DNA from: Takakia lepidozioides
Taxonomy: Eukaryota; Streptophyta; Takakiopsida; Takakiales; Takakiaceae
Length of the DNA: 64,000 nucleotides
NCBI GenBank assembly: GCA_030704615.1
Contig: CM060734.1
Coordinates: 59,598,042 to 59,662,041 of the forward strand
Reading direction: 5' to 3'
The position numbers were made by a program, and so were the translations under genes. Positions 1 through 11,830 of this stretch are shown here, piece after piece; within the stretch, counting starts at the first letter, position 1; each line of letters starts with the position of its first letter. A model generated the notes under the pieces. It ran no database searches, was not told the origin of the DNA, and saw only the letters and a program-made list of their open reading frames with translations.

Positions 1-270
1 CACAGCTCCAGAGTACCTACGAGGCCCCTTGGTAGCTCCATACATCTCCTCCATGTCGTCCCACAACAATGGCGAATGAAACTGCACACCTGTTGATGAA
101 GCCTCCGAGTCTGTGTCTGACTCTGCACTAGTTGAGGGTGGGGTGAAGGTGGTCTGAAACGAATACCTCGTCTGTGAACCCACTCTCACTGTTACTGCTG
201 TAGCCGTACTCCCCTCAAAATCCCTTGGGTAACTCCGTAATGACACTCACAATGTGCACCTCCTCCACGT
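1..270 (-). pseudogene. gag N-terminal fragment (element A)
   Basis: The minus strand encodes a recognisable piece of the gag N-terminus, including MEEMYGATKG, which is also present at 34561-34830, 6690-6960 and 47290-47549. Small indels break the frame near the start, so this copy is decayed. The rest of gag lies outside the window. Gag forms the particle that packages retrotransposon RNA. Confidence 0.7.
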
Positions 271-783
271 GACACTATAAGGCTCTAGTACTAATCTAAT
301 AGTGACACGGGTGGCACCTGTTGCAGTTAAGGGTCATATCCCAATGGCTCAGGGCACCTGCACCTGCATCCACCGCAAGAACTCCTATGGTTGGCTGGTC
401 ATCAACCCAGCCTCACCATAGAAGAAACACTGGTGGTCTTGCTGGTCATCACTCCAGCCTCACCACCGACAGCATACTCTAGGATTGACCGGTGATCAAA
501 TCCGGCCTAATCCCTATGAAAGCAAGCGCCCACACAAAACCAACATGGCGCACAGTCAAGCATGCAGGTGTTGGGGGGATCCAAACACAAGAAATCAAAA
601 CATCAACACCCCCACACCAAAATCCAGCTGCAATGCTGATCCTGCAGAATATCCCAGCCCAAAACCCCGGACTGACTGGCCTCCACCAAGAGAGGCTTTG
701 GCAACTACAAGTACAAGGTAATGAAAATAGTACAGAGATGGAGGGGAAGAATAGAAGCCCGCCAAGCAAGATCTAATCCTGAT

Positions 784-1526
784 CTATGCTATCAACTGCC
801 AGACTTCTCTCAAAGTGCCTCGCTCTGCATGATGGTAAGGTGTAGGAGGTATATCTATGTCCAGAAACCTGCCACTAACCTTGTCCCAAGCTACAGTAGC
901 TCGCTCTAACCAACCCTCCTCCTCTTTCTGCCAGGTAGAGACAAAGCAACACTCCTATCTCCCGCTCACTGAACACTAAAAAACAAAAGGTAGGGTCTGA
1001 TAGTCTCTCAACTCGAAAGCTTTGAGACGGTTGCGGGTGTCCTCATTGCGAATGACTGCATCTCCTTCAACAGAACAAACTTGTCCTTGCTAATGAACCC
1101 CCGCTCGTGGTTGCCTTGTGCAGAGCGTGTCCGGCTGCAACATGTCTGATTGCACAAACTTGTGTAGCTCCTGCTCCTCTATCCAGTACACCACGGCCTT
1201 GTGGCTGAACACCTTGGTCCCCGGGGCTGTCTTTGGCTGTGTTCCAAGCCTAGCTTTCACCCACTTTGGTATTTCACCTACAGCTGCAGAACTGCTGGCT
1301 CCAACAGAGTTCTGACTGTCCAAGGCGATATTGAGGCCCTCAATGCCAACTACAGCAGTCTGTTGTCTACTGCTAATGCCTGACTCCCAGTATGCAATCA
1401 ACTCGTCCAACTGTTCTCCACTCAAATCAGTCTGAGTTCCTTGGAAAACATAAATCTGTCCCCTTGTGTGCACAGGCTAAGAGAAGAGACCTGCCCTTCA
1501 ATTACGTCCTCATTTCCCCCAGCCAT
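784..1526 (-). pseudogene. Extra ORF upstream of gag (ORF0), element A copy
   Basis: The ORF begins MAGGNEDVIEGQ and ends EVWQLIA before a stop at 784. It lies between the 5' terminus and gag, on the element's coding strand. The same product, about 250 residues, is recognisable in element B at 35349-36092. The two differ by scattered substitutions and by different frame breaks: A lost one base near 1460 and has stops near 970-1090. Shared blocks include TDLSGEQLDELIAYWESGIS, EEQELHKF, RNEDTRNRLKAFELRD and GRFLDIDIPPTPYHH. I recognise no domain. It is absent from copies C1 and C. It could be an element-specific accessory protein or an old captured host exon. Confidence 0.55.
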
Positions 1527-1799
1527 ACAAGGAGTACATCCACAGATTTGTCTCTAATATAGACCAGCACAGGTTCTAGAAACAGGATTGTGGATCTTTC
1601 ATGGCACACTCACACTCTAAAAATTCCATAGATTTTTAGCAGAGTCCCAAAAACAGAAACCAGGTCTAGATAGGTAGATTTCCCCTTTCTGCAGCTATCC
1701 CTCAAAAACTGAGTCAAACGGAGCTCATTTGACAAAGATATGACCAACCAGCTCTTTAAACATTTAAATTAGATCAAAAAGGCTTTTTTTTTTTTTTTT

Positions 1800-3620
1800 A
1801 ACACCAAAACGCTTTTGCCATTACAACCTGTTCCCAGGTTATCTACGAGTTCCCAAGGTCGTTCCCCTCCAGGATTCTCCAGGCACCAAGAGCTCGTTAA
1901 TTCCAAAACTCGACCTCAGTTGGGTGGGGTATCACACCCTGGAGGCGACTTGCTTTTCTCTACGCGTGGGCCTGCCTCCTCGAGCTTTCACGACGGCACG
2001 GCAGCAGCCATGTTTACGGCACGCAGGAAGATTCAGAAGGAGAAGGGGCTCGAGCCTGATGAGTTCAAAGAGGCTGTAGCCCAGGCCTTATTCGACCTAG
2101 AGACTACAAACTAGGAATTGGGGCGATTTCAAGAGCAGATGCACTGCGCAACACCTTCAACCAGCGGCAGTCGCGCGGCACCTTCATGGCTTATGGACAG
2201 GCGGCCTGCTGTGATGTGGCCGTCTTTGCATGGAATCCAAAGCCAAGACCAGCTTGAAGTTCCATCAACTTGGTCTTATTCGCATCTCTCGCCAACGATT
2301 ATTGTTGGCTTAGAATGGTTTCCGCCTTCCTGTTACTGCTCGTGTTTGCTTCAGTGTGCAATTTACAGGTCAGGGATCGGCAACAACAGGCACCAGATTG
2401 CCCCGTCACCACCCCCACAAGGCACAGACAACTTCACTGCCAGGAAAAAGAAAGTGAACCATGCTCAGCATGTAGACCCAAGGCCTGGGTCCATCTGCAT
2501 CAGCTCCAGTATAAGAGAGACAATCATATAGTTATCAAGTCTCTACAGGAATTTGCGATTGCCTCAGTAAAGTGGAACTCAATCTGCAGCCTCCTTCCGC
2601 CGCCTCTCCATCAACCCTTGGAGGCTCTCGTCCGCTGGCCTCATCCGTCAGCATTGCTTCTCCTGCTACGAGTCTTCGCATTTCCTCCCCTGCTCGCCTG
2701 TGCAGAAGTAAGACCCTTGACGCCGAAATGACAGTAGAGGCAAGTGATCAGTTGGAAGTGTTCAATGATGAGACAAATAGAGCTGGAGCTCCTTGACCTG
2801 TATCGCCACAATCTTGGACTCGGGCAGTGTGCTGAGTTGAAAGTTGGGTTGTGAACCACCATTCGACTTTCCACCAGTTTCCACCTCAAAATGGTGGAAC
2901 CAAGGTGCAAGGCAGCAACAGCTACTTGGCTTTGTACAAACCTGAAGCACTTAAAAAAAAACGACTTTGCACCTTGCACTCCCCGAAATCAACAATGCCC
3001 CAACAACCCTTTTTGTCAGAAAGTTGGTTGCTTATGCAGATAATCGACCAGGTGAAAGCAGCTTTCCCAGCCACAATCACAAGTAGCATGAAGATTTGTG
3101 AGACTCCTGGTTTTGCAGTGTTGATGATATGCCAGCAATGGGCTCCCCGTTCTCCATCGCTTTGCTGCTAGGCTTTCTCTCTCGGGGCCTGCACCTTCAA
3201 CCAGCTCGCTGCGCCGTGCTCTACCTGCCGGCGCTGCATTTACTGGAGGGAGCAGATTTACAGCTCCTCCTTCAACTGGCTCCGCTACACCAGCTCCACT
3301 TGCTCTTCCGCTGCCTTTCCTGACCGCTTCTGGTCTGTCCTGGTTTGAATTTAACACTGGTCTGTGCACATCGAACTAAGGCGAGCAGCCCGGCCATCTC
3401 CAAGCACGGAAGTTCTACCCATCTGCTCGATCACAGGCTCCTCCTTTAAGTCTCGCACTTGGTCAGTTTCCCAACGGCCAATCGTTGCTACTCCACGATG
3501 TCTCCTTACCGACCAAAACGAAGGCTGCTTCCATGCAGTGTAGCTCCATCATGCCCGGCGGCCTCATGCCAGAACCAACGCTGATCGAAACCTGCATATT
3601 TTGTTTTTTTTTTTTTTTTC
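1800..3620. other. Element A 5'-region insert of non-element sequence
   Basis: This block sits between the leader ORF and the 5' terminus of element A and has no counterpart in element B at 36360-38030. It contains an eS7 exon (separate entry). Next to it on the plus strand is an open stretch ending near 2255 that includes ALRNTFNQRQSRGTFMAYGQ. A further plus-strand stretch starting MVSAFLLLLVFASVCNLQ near 2316 looks like a signal peptide. I could not identify the last two. Poly-T tracts at 1784-1799 and 3602-3620 bracket the block. It is best read as patchwork host DNA captured in, or inserted into, the element. Confidence 0.45.
2010..2111 (+). pseudogene. RPS7: 40S ribosomal protein eS7 (RPS7) first-exon fragment
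   Basis: An ATG at 2010 opens 34 codons reading [20 protein letters not shown] and continuing [14 protein letters not shown]. This is the conserved N-terminus of eukaryotic ribosomal protein eS7. Homology stops at 2111, where a stop codon follows, at the place where plant eS7 genes continue with another exon. The remaining eS7 sequence (about 190 residues in a full protein) is not visible nearby. It lies antisense to element A, inside its 5' region. This is a captured or inserted gene fragment, not a working gene. Confidence 0.75.
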
Positions 3621-4078
3621 TAAGCTTCTAAAACTAAGCACTACTTACACACAGGTAATCGTACAAGTGCTAACCCTCAACTCCTACCTTGCACTCACAG
3701 GTAAGAGGTCATCTCTCTCGAGTGATAAGAAAGCTTGAAAGGACATACACTCCCAACACAAGAAATATAAAATCCATCGCTATCACTCATTGAAACTGAA
3801 GTCGAGCCAGGGGCACCCCAAGCTATGGGGACTCCACCCCACAACAACCTGTACCCCTACATAAGCACACTCAAACCTAAACACATGCAGGAGCTCGGTC
3901 GCGCAGGCTCAACTCGAGAAAGATGAGCCGCGCGACTGCCGCTCTCGTGAAGATAAGACGGACCAGGTGTCAAACTAAACTTGACACCTGATTTAACACT
4001 TGACCTAAATCCAAGTGTTAAATACAAATAACTAGTTTTATTCTAGCTGTTTTCACACTGTGCTTATTTAACTTGACA

Positions 4079-4660
4079 CCTTGCGGTGGGGGTGGCTCCA
4101 CAAGGGGTGGTGGTAGCTTAGCGGGACTTAGTGGGGGTGGCATAGGACTCACCATGGGGGCGGAGACCTCGTGGTGGGAGTCGTGGGGAGTCTTGGGACT
4201 CATCACGGTCCATAGGGGCCGTGGTGAGTGGGCCAAGACTCACCGCGACTCATCACCGGGAGTCGAGGGTTTTCGTGGTGGTTCGCCATAAAATGGCATG
4301 GCTGGTTGTGAAACCCCCACGGACAACTACAGAAGTATATATAGGGAGTAGTAACCCCGAGAACGGTGCAAGCCCGTTGGTGACCAAAAACTAGTGAGTA
4401 AGCGAGCGAGCCGGAAAGCGACCAAAGAGTGGGGAGCTGTTCCGGACTGCCAACTACCAAAGGGAATTCCCGCTGGTTCCAAATCGGTGGAGGGTTCTTT
4501 GGGAGATCAAAGGGGGACCGTTATGCCCCGGTGAGCAGCCGAAGCTCCAAGTTGGCCCGGCGGCCAGGTTGGGAGTTAGGCACGCGCATCAAAGCGAGTA
4601 ACTATGACTTGAAGGGGAGCTTACCGAAGTGAGGTGCGCGACACTGGTGGCAAGAAATGC
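4079..4660. other. Gene-free GC-rich stretch with TATA-like motif
   Basis: No convincing coding sequence. The first 200 bases are G-rich with short GTGG/GGGTGG runs. TATATATAG occurs at 4336-4344, followed by a GC-rich segment, which resembles a promoter plus transcribed leader or the terminal repeat of an unrelated element. No matching second copy was found in the window. Confidence 0.3.
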
Positions 4661-4915
4661 CTAAACCAGAATTATACTCCATTCAGCGCACATGTAAAGG
4701 GTCGGATGATAACTCAGAATCCCAGTTTGGAGATAATGAGACGAATACATGACTATCTTGCGAGTTTCAACTTTCTTGGAGGTAGTTTCCAGTTTCTCTG
4801 GTGTCACAACTGCCTTCAAGCTAAAGCAAGGAATTAAGCCCACTCGCAAATGCAGAATGTCTCCCTCATCTGCGTGGGGAAAATGGGGTTTGGCATGATA
4901 TGATTGTAGTTCACA

Positions 4916-5209
4916 ACCAAAGGGCATATCCTTCAGCCTTGACGTCTTTGCGATCTTCTTCTGTGACGCCTTCTTCATAACTTGTGAAATGGAAAAGCAG
5001 CTACACATCAAATTATTGCAAGGCCACTCAATGGCACTATGAACGTTTCGAGCATGCTGTCAGAAAACTAGACGGGCAAAAACCCAATTCAGCAGCCTCA
5101 CCTTGCGTGGATACTTGGGAATGGATGCCAGAAGGGCATGCCCGTATGCGCGCTCCATTGTGCCTCCATCCAGCACATTCTGTAAATGTTGAATGACCAA
5201 GACCTCGAT
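4916..5209 (-). pseudogene. RPL27: 60S ribosomal protein eL27 (RPL27) gene fragment with intron
   Basis: The minus strand from 5209 to 5102 encodes a divergent eL27 segment containing DGGTMERAYGHALLASIPKY. It ends at AAG followed by a GTGAGG splice donor at 5101. After about 120 bases the homology resumes at about 4981-4916 with VMKKASQKKIAKTSRLKDMP, which fits the basic segment of eL27 that follows. The apparent splice phase is off by one, and both flanks are unrelated to eL27, so this is a broken piece. The retained intron shows it came from genomic DNA and not from a processed transcript. Identification rests on the DGT..R.YGH..... KYP and KKxAKxSR patterns. Confidence 0.5.
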
Positions 5210-5796
5210 GTCACACCCTTCTGAGAAGCCACTACGCGCGCTCACAGTATACGAAGGCCTTGCCGTGTCAGGATTCGCATTCCCACTTCCCGCCATGTCC
5301 GACGCAGCACTTGCAGCCCTGTCTCTACCAAGTGGAGGCAGCACGTATTAAAATATCTATTCCCCCAAGGCCACATTTTGTTTACCTCTTTTTGTGAAAG
5401 CCACGTCAGCAAGTGTGCTGCCGAATCATAAGTGCAATGAATGCGCAGTGGTTCATGGAGTCGTTGAGTCGACTACATATTCACTTTAATGAATAATTAT
5501 CTTTATTCCATTAATCGAATTAGGAAAGAAAATTTGTAGTCGCATGTGCAGTAATTACAACCACTTGTAATTTTGGCTTTTTCAAATTTTATGTATTTAT
5601 GCAATTCGTAAAATAGCCCGGAATTCTGCTACAACTCCGGAGTCGTTGACCCCACTTCTGTCCGCCGTCTGAAATGCCCCTATGGGCCCACATTGTCCGT
5701 TTCGACTCTCCAGTAGTCCCGTTTACTACCAAGTGGTTCCCGGAGTGGTCGCGGACATGCAGTTGATTCGGAAAAGACACGAATGCTTCTAGTGAA

Positions 5797-6964
5797 ACCA
5801 TTGCCTCCCTCTGGGCAATCCTTCTTGACATGGGGTCCTCCACATGTCCCGCACACCACATCCGCCCGTTGTTGGCTTGCAAATGAAGGGAGTGACCCAT
5901 CTGAGGTCATCTCTGCCCTTCCCTGGGCTTCACCTAAGCCCCCTTGTTGCCTTGAGCACGTTGAGGTAGTGGCTGCATAGGAGCACCACTACCCCGTGGT
6001 GCTTCCTTAGCAAATCCCACCATGACCACTCGTTCTTCCACCATGTTGAGCTCTATCCGCGCAAAAACACATTTGCTAAGGTGGGTTGGGCCGCTTGTAG
6101 GAGAGTTGCATCCCGCACCCTTCTCCTCAGCTCCTTGTCCAATATCCCGTACCAGAATTGGACTGCCTGAGCTTCCGTAATCCCTTGGGTTACATTAATC
6201 AAGCGCCTCATGCGAATGAAAGCCTCCCTCAAACTCTTAATAGGCTTCCTCTGGAACTCTTGCAAACTCCTCAACTTCTCTGTCTTCACCCCTTGGTAGT
6301 TCTTTCTTAACTCTTCGAAGAACTCCACAACATAGTTGAAGGCAAGCACCGCCACTGGTGGTGGTGGTGGTGCAGCAATAGCTTGGATGGACGTCATAGC
6401 CTTTGTACCACTAGTCCCACTACTGCTCGTGGAAGTTGCCGGTGCAGCTGCCGGTGTGGCTGCTGCCCTTGTCCCTCTAGTGATGGAGACATAGTCGGGT
6501 GACCAGTACATCCTCCACTCCTCGATCTCAATATCGTGCCCCCGCCTAGACTCATGGTAATCATCCATGGGCAGCCCCTCAAGGTGCTGAAACAGCCCCT
6601 TCCATGCCATGAAAGGCGTAAACAGTTCTGGATTGCGCATTTGCTGCAAGTCACACCAACTATCAAACTCTTGGATAAAGTCATCCAACTCGATGGTGCC
6701 CACCGCCCCAGAGTACCTACGTGGCCCCTTGGTGGCTCCATACATCTCCTCCATTGTGTTCCACAATAATAACAAGGAAACAACTTGCACCGCCGGTGTA
6801 AGTCCTCTTGATTCACAATCCGAATCAGAACCTTCCGTAGAAGACACAGGAGTTGAAGGTGGCCTAAACCGCACACCTCGTCTCGTATACCCGCTAGTAT
6901 CGCTAGTGATCGTACCGGCACTTTCCACGCAACTAGTGGCACCTCCGTGTTGACAAACTGACAC
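5797..6964 (-). pseudogene. gag: Gag polyprotein fragment (C1)
   Basis: An open frame from 6964 to 6053 gives 303 residues and includes EEMYGATKGPRRYSGAVGTI. A second block with ELRKNYQGVKTEKLRSLQEF and VQFWYGILDKELRRRVRDAT is a retrotransposon-gag-type domain. After a frameshift near 6053 the frame resumes and reaches a CCHC knuckle, CGTCGGPHVKKDC, near 5830. The second knuckle seen in B and C is absent because the copy is truncated there. Gag would form virus-like particles and bind the element RNA. Confidence 0.8.
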
Positions 6965-7905
6965 TCAACCGGTCATGAACCTGTCTCTAACCCCCTCTCC
7001 ACAAGGTAACCGGGTAGAGAACCTGATGCGGCTTATGGTTTGGAATACTAGGTTCCTAACATAGCCTGCACCTGCACCTGCATCCACCGCATGCACTCCC
7101 ATGGTTGGTTGGTCATCACCTCCAACCTCACTGCAGGAGAAACAAAGATGGTCTGACTGGTCATTAACCCAGCCTCACCATCAACAACATGCTCTAGGGT
7201 TGGGTCGGCGATCAAGCCCGAGTCAACCACCTATAAAATCAAGCGCCTATACAAACTAGCATGACGCATAATCAAGCATGCAGGTGTGGAGGGGATCCAA
7301 ACACAAGAATGAAAACAACAACTCCCCCACACCAAAAACAATACCACAGTGTCGCTCCTGCAACCCAGCCCAAACCCGGACTGACTCTTGCTTCCACCTA
7401 CAGAAAGGTCTCGGCCTACATAGAAGGTGGGAAGCTAAAGCAATGCCTATCCCCAGCACGCTCTCATCCCAACACCATCTTTTTCTTCTCTTCTCTCACT
7501 TGCATGATCATGAGAGCATCTTGTAGACACTCCTCAAACCGCCCTCCACGAGCTCATGAAACTTAGCCCATGCAAGCCTCCACAGGGTCCGCCAGTGCCT
7601 CCTTACGTCCACCAACCATTTCTCAACCACCTCAGGAAACCATGCCATTCAGTGAGGTTAAAAAATGGAGCAAATACATATAGGCCTCAACAACATTCTG
7701 TCCAAAGGAATTACCTGCAGGCTGGTCTCCCCCATAGTTAAGAATTGGGCTGAAAACCCGAAAAGATTACCTGCAGGGAAGTAGTCCCTTTTGTTAAAAC
7801 GCAACAGGGAGGCAATTCCGACTTTTCTGCCGGACCAGCTAGTTCAAAACCGTTGTTCTCCAGAGCCCAGCCTCCCCATCAAGGTCCCACGAAACAAGTG
7901 AAAAA

Positions 7906-7950
<45 letters not shown>

Positions 7951-9136
7951 CCACATTGCACCTGTTGCCAATGAGCTATGGCTTCTGCGAAGCCACCAAA
8001 CCTACTGTCATGCTCGCTTGGGCTCTCACGGCCCACCAGAGGTGCCCCCAACTCAACAAGCAAGCTATATGCTGCCCAACAAGCTTCATTTCTTCATGAA
8101 GCTCACAAAAAAACGAATCTGAAAATACACACCTTTACAAACTTGGTACACATGCACTTCTCATGCATATCCCCTGGCTCTAGGACGCCTCACTGCTGCT
8201 CTTCTAGCCCCACTCTTGCCCACTCCAAGAGCCCTTACACTGCTGAGTTTCAGATTAAAACTCCAACTCAGCACATGCTTTACAAGTGCACTGATTTGCA
8301 CACAAGAGGGACCAGCCCCCTCTCTTCACTCATACCTCTTCATGAGCTTGGAGCTGAAGCTCCCAACAAGCTGCGATGCATCCCCTCGCAGCTCCACTAT
8401 TCGGTTGTTCCTCATCTACCCGCAACAACTGATTTCGGGCATAAATACCTGGAGCTGATCATATCATCTCCAACCTGCAACACGCTAGCTTCCCATGAGC
8501 AGCCCACATTCCTGCAGCTCGTTAACTCGGCCTACAACTGAAGAAGACGACCACCAGTTTGCCCACTCGTGGCCAGCCTCTCCTCCGCTTTACACTAGAA
8601 GCCCAAACTTGGTTGTCATAGCGTTGAGCTATGCAACACTGACCGCCTCTCTATCCATTGCAAACATGTAACCTATTCGCCTTCGCACTCTAACCGCTTT
8701 GGATAGGTTCATGCATGGATCCCTGCACTCTAGGCAGAACCGCTTTTCATGATCTGAAAACACAAGTGCTACAACTAACTCGAACCTGGCACTCACAGAC
8801 TTGAGCTGATCTTTCTCGAATGATAAAGAAAGAATGATACAAGCACACAAGCTCTCTCAAACTTACACACTTGCACATAAAACCATCACTCATATATTAA
8901 GTCGTGTCAAGTGCACCCCACGCCATGGGGAATCCACACTACAGCGCCATAGCTAGATGCGGTGAGGCTCAACTCGAGAAAAATGAGCCCACCGCGATCT
9001 GCCGTGAAGATAACAACGCTAGGTGCCCAAACATATATTGGCCCCTAGATTGACACTTGGGTCAATCCCAAATGTCAATACATAAAAACTAGCTATTTCC
9101 TAGCTAACTTCACACTAGCGGTAAAATAACTTGAGA
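5797..9136 (-). mobile_element. Truncated Ty3/gypsy copy C1 (gag plus 5' end)
   Basis: Minus-strand relic of the subfamily also represented by element C. From right to left it has the 5' terminus at 9136 (TCTCAAG, one mismatch from TGTCAAG), a 5' region matching 47640-50118, and gag from 6964 leftward. Homology to C stops abruptly just after the first zinc knuckle at about 5797, so all of pol and the 3' end are missing. A poly-T of about 40 bases lies at 7910-7950. Compared with C it lacks a roughly 390-base insertion found at 48550-48940. Confidence 0.8.
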
Positions 9137-9174
9137 TGTCCAATGTCATCTAAATCCAAATGCATCTTTTTCCA

Positions 9175-9430
9175 CAGAGCCTACGACCAGATTTGAATCG
9201 GAGACCTTTCTCTTGAGATCTCTCATGTCGAGGCTCCAACCATTGTCCCAGGAATGCCCATTTTGCTATTTTTCGTGAATTTCCAGCTACCAAAAGTACT
9301 TGGAATTCCACATCTCCCACACCGCATGTCCAAAAATTATGAGACCAATCCCGTGCACCCCTCCTCGTCGAGGGCTTTCCAACGGTACCAAGCACTAGCG
9401 CTGGGCCCCGCGGTTCGGGACATCTCAACG
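9175..9430 (-). repeat. Dispersed repeat, copy 1 (inverted relative to 16556-16806)
   Basis: About 250 bases here are the reverse complement of 16556-16806 with scattered differences. On the minus strand the unit contains GCCCAGCGC, AAAGCCCTCGACGAGGAGGG and GGAATTCCAAGTACTTTTG. It ends in CGATTCAAATC, which resembles a pol III B box. It may be a SINE or a terminal piece of a larger element. The two copies bracket about 7.1 kb of LINE and Harbinger sequence. Confidence 0.55.
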
Positions 9431-9984
9431 TGACAAAACAAACAAACAAAGTAGCTTCCTTCATATATTGATGTTTTAGGCAGATCATTAGGAACTTTAC
9501 TTGAAATTATTCAAAGAAAAAAAAATTAAAACCTTGCCATGAGACATAGAGTCAAATTGAAAGTTTAGCTACAGCCATCCACGCACAATTCACCAGCACC
9601 TTGGCAAGAAACAGTCTTTTGTGCACTAGCCCGTCACCATCTCACTGCACCTGGGCAGCACTCCCACCAGTCTGATGGAGAGACCTCAACTTGCCCCTCC
9701 ATGGTTTCACCAGAGTTTGACAGAGATGTCAATTGGTGCCACATCAAATCGGCGGCTAGATTGAAATGTCGCTGAGCCTTCTTACACTTTGGATTAGTTT
9801 CAGAGTGCTAGGTCAAGATCTCACCTTGGTTTAGTGGTAGTTTGTTTCATGAGAACCTTCAAGCTCCCCCTTCCTTCCAGGTTTGTATGGCTACCTAATT
9901 CTTTGTCTCCAAGTGATAAGAGCATGTGTTTCAAGTCTAAACTGTTTGAGCCATCAAATCATGGACGTCCCATAGGTTGTCTAT

Positions 9985-10830
9985 CATATCCTTCATGACA
10001 TGGACACTATCTTCCTGGAACATTCGTGGTATTGGATCAAACGCATTTGCCCGAAAAGGCGTCAAATTCAGCACTGGGCTTTCTCCTTCAACTCCTCAAA
10101 TGCTATCATCTTTCTTCAAGAACATAAACTCAATGCTACGAAGATTAAATCTCTTGCTCAGTTTTTTTGGCCTTCTTAAGTTGCTACCAAGATTCCAACT
10201 ATCATAGACTCTCACGTGGGATGACAACTAGCCCCTGGCTCTTTTAATACTAGATTTTGAAAAGACATTTGATAATGTCAATTGGGATTTTCTGCTGGGG
10301 GCCTTGGCCTGTGCTGATTTTAATATGAACTTCCTCTCTTGGATTCTCATAATTCTTTTCTCTGCTTCAGCCAGTGTCGCGGTTAATATTGGTGCTCTCT
10401 CTATTTGCTTCCCTTTTGATAGGTTAGTACGGCAGGGCTATCCGCTTGATCCCCTTCTCTTTCTTATTGTTGCACCAGATAGCCTTGGTCACCTTCTTGA
10501 TGCTTCTTCGGGTATGGTTGGCTTCAAAGTGCGAAGATCCTAGCTTAAGGTACATTCTATCAAGGCCTCCTTATATGTGGATCATGACACGGTTCTTTTC
10601 ATTGACAAGAGCTCCAATGTCACTTGTTCACTCAAAGCCTTGTCTTCCTTTTGTCTGGCTTCTGATCTTAAAGTGAAGTGGCCTAAATCAGTTGGCATGC
10701 TTGCCAAGCCGAAAACTTCATCTCCGGTAGCTCATTGTGCCCCGTGCCTAGACATCGCTCCAATTTCCTCAGCAGACAAAGCAAAGCAAATTTGGGGCCA
10801 GGATATATTAAGTAGGGTATAACCTAACGA
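9985..10830 (+). pseudogene. LINE (non-LTR retrotransposon) relic: endonuclease and RT pieces
   Basis: Plus-strand fragments in several frames. At about 9995-10060 the text LSSWNIRGIGSNAFARKGVK matches the start of an APE-type endonuclease, followed by FLQEHKL near 10110. An RT fragment begins near 10245 with LILDFEKTFDNVNWDFLL, followed by RQGYPLDPLLF near 10430. YVDHDTVLFID near 10575 is a damaged version of the RT catalytic box. Large internal segments are deleted and stops are frequent. The LINE 3' domain at 17000-17600 may belong to the same insertion. Confidence 0.7.
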
Positions 10831-11830
10831 AGCTTGTCGGCGGCCTCAGAGCAACGTGAAGCACGAATCAAGAAGATTTCTTTTCGGAGGAAGATGGGCA
10901 GTTGCAGGATTGGGTGGATCAAAAGCGGCACATGTTGAGTCCATTGAAAGTCTATGTTTTTTTTTTTTTTTGAATCTATTGCTTTCAGTTTATTAAAAAA
11001 AAAAAATAGTAGTATATATAATTTTTTTAGTAAGGAGTCCCTCCTCAAAGATTGAAAACATTCTTTACTAGATATTTTGATCTTTAATTTGAAAAAACAT
11101 TTAGATATCAAAATCTAGAATTTACAACCACTTGTCCATATACCACCTAGCACCTCTAGATTATAGGTTTGTATGCATTTTTAGTAAAAGAAGACACCTC
11201 AAAAACCCAAAACATAAGATGCTATGGACTAGAGCAAATCAACCTGTTTTTAGGTGCAAAATAGTCCATAGCTCTCAATTCCTAAGATAATTAGTCCACA
11301 TAAAAGTGGATTTGGGTTGGATTTAAAAATGGCACCCCTAGTGTGTTTTCCTTTGTGTCATTGTATGAGTGTACATGATGTTTTTTCAGTTTATAAGATT
11401 TTCTGTGTAACATCAGTAATCAATTCAAAAGTTCATGGCTCTCTGGTACATGATTGTTTTTGCAATCTAACAATTGGTACACATACATATTGTAGCTAGA
11501 AACCCTACACCATATAAATTTAGATGAAATATTGAGTTGTTGGACAAATATAGGTAAAACCATGTAGGGAGGTCATTGTAGAAACTGCCATGTTACGCAA
11601 AAACTGAGACACCCAATCCTGCAAATACCCAGACGACAACGACTTTGGAAGTCAATTTTCACAAAGCTCTTTCAACCCTGATCAAGATAGTCAAATCTCC
11701 AGTAACCAACTCGAGCATGTCACTCCGTTAGCATCATTTTCATAAGTATGCAGCTCATTTGGAATACCTATACTTGCACTACATAATGCAACTACTAGAT
11801 CCAAACTTCCCACATTCAGGACGCTAGAAA
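10831..11830. other. Gene-free AT-rich stretch
   Basis: No supportable gene. It holds poly-T at 10959-10971, an A-tract at 10996-11006, and AT-rich sequence up to the start of the Harbinger ORF1 region. The left end of the Harbinger element probably lies here, but I could not identify terminal inverted repeats. Confidence 0.3.

Larger units (their letters stand above)
1..4078 (-). mobile_element. Ty3/gypsy element A, 5' part
   Basis: Minus-strand Ty3 element whose gag and pol run off the left edge of the window. Positions 1-270 match the gag N-terminus of element B at 34561-34830. Positions 270-1790 match B's leader and upstream ORF. Positions about 3630-4078 match B's 5' terminus. Read on the minus strand, the element begins TGTCAAGTTA at 4078, the same start seen at 38396, 24362 and 50118, which fixes this end. 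Between 1800 and 3620 the sequence is unrelated to the equivalent part of B and includes a ribosomal-protein exon. The 3' end and the target duplication cannot be seen. Confidence 0.8.

Noticed and set aside
4203-4460. 85-codon minus-strand ORF near the TATA-like motif
   Set aside because: No similarity recognised, composition is atypical, and no second copy exists for support.
7978-8541. 187-codon plus-strand ORF (also at 48954-49427)
   Set aside because: It lies antisense in the 5' region of C1/C, has Ser/Thr/Pro-biased composition, and frame changes between copies do not look constrained.
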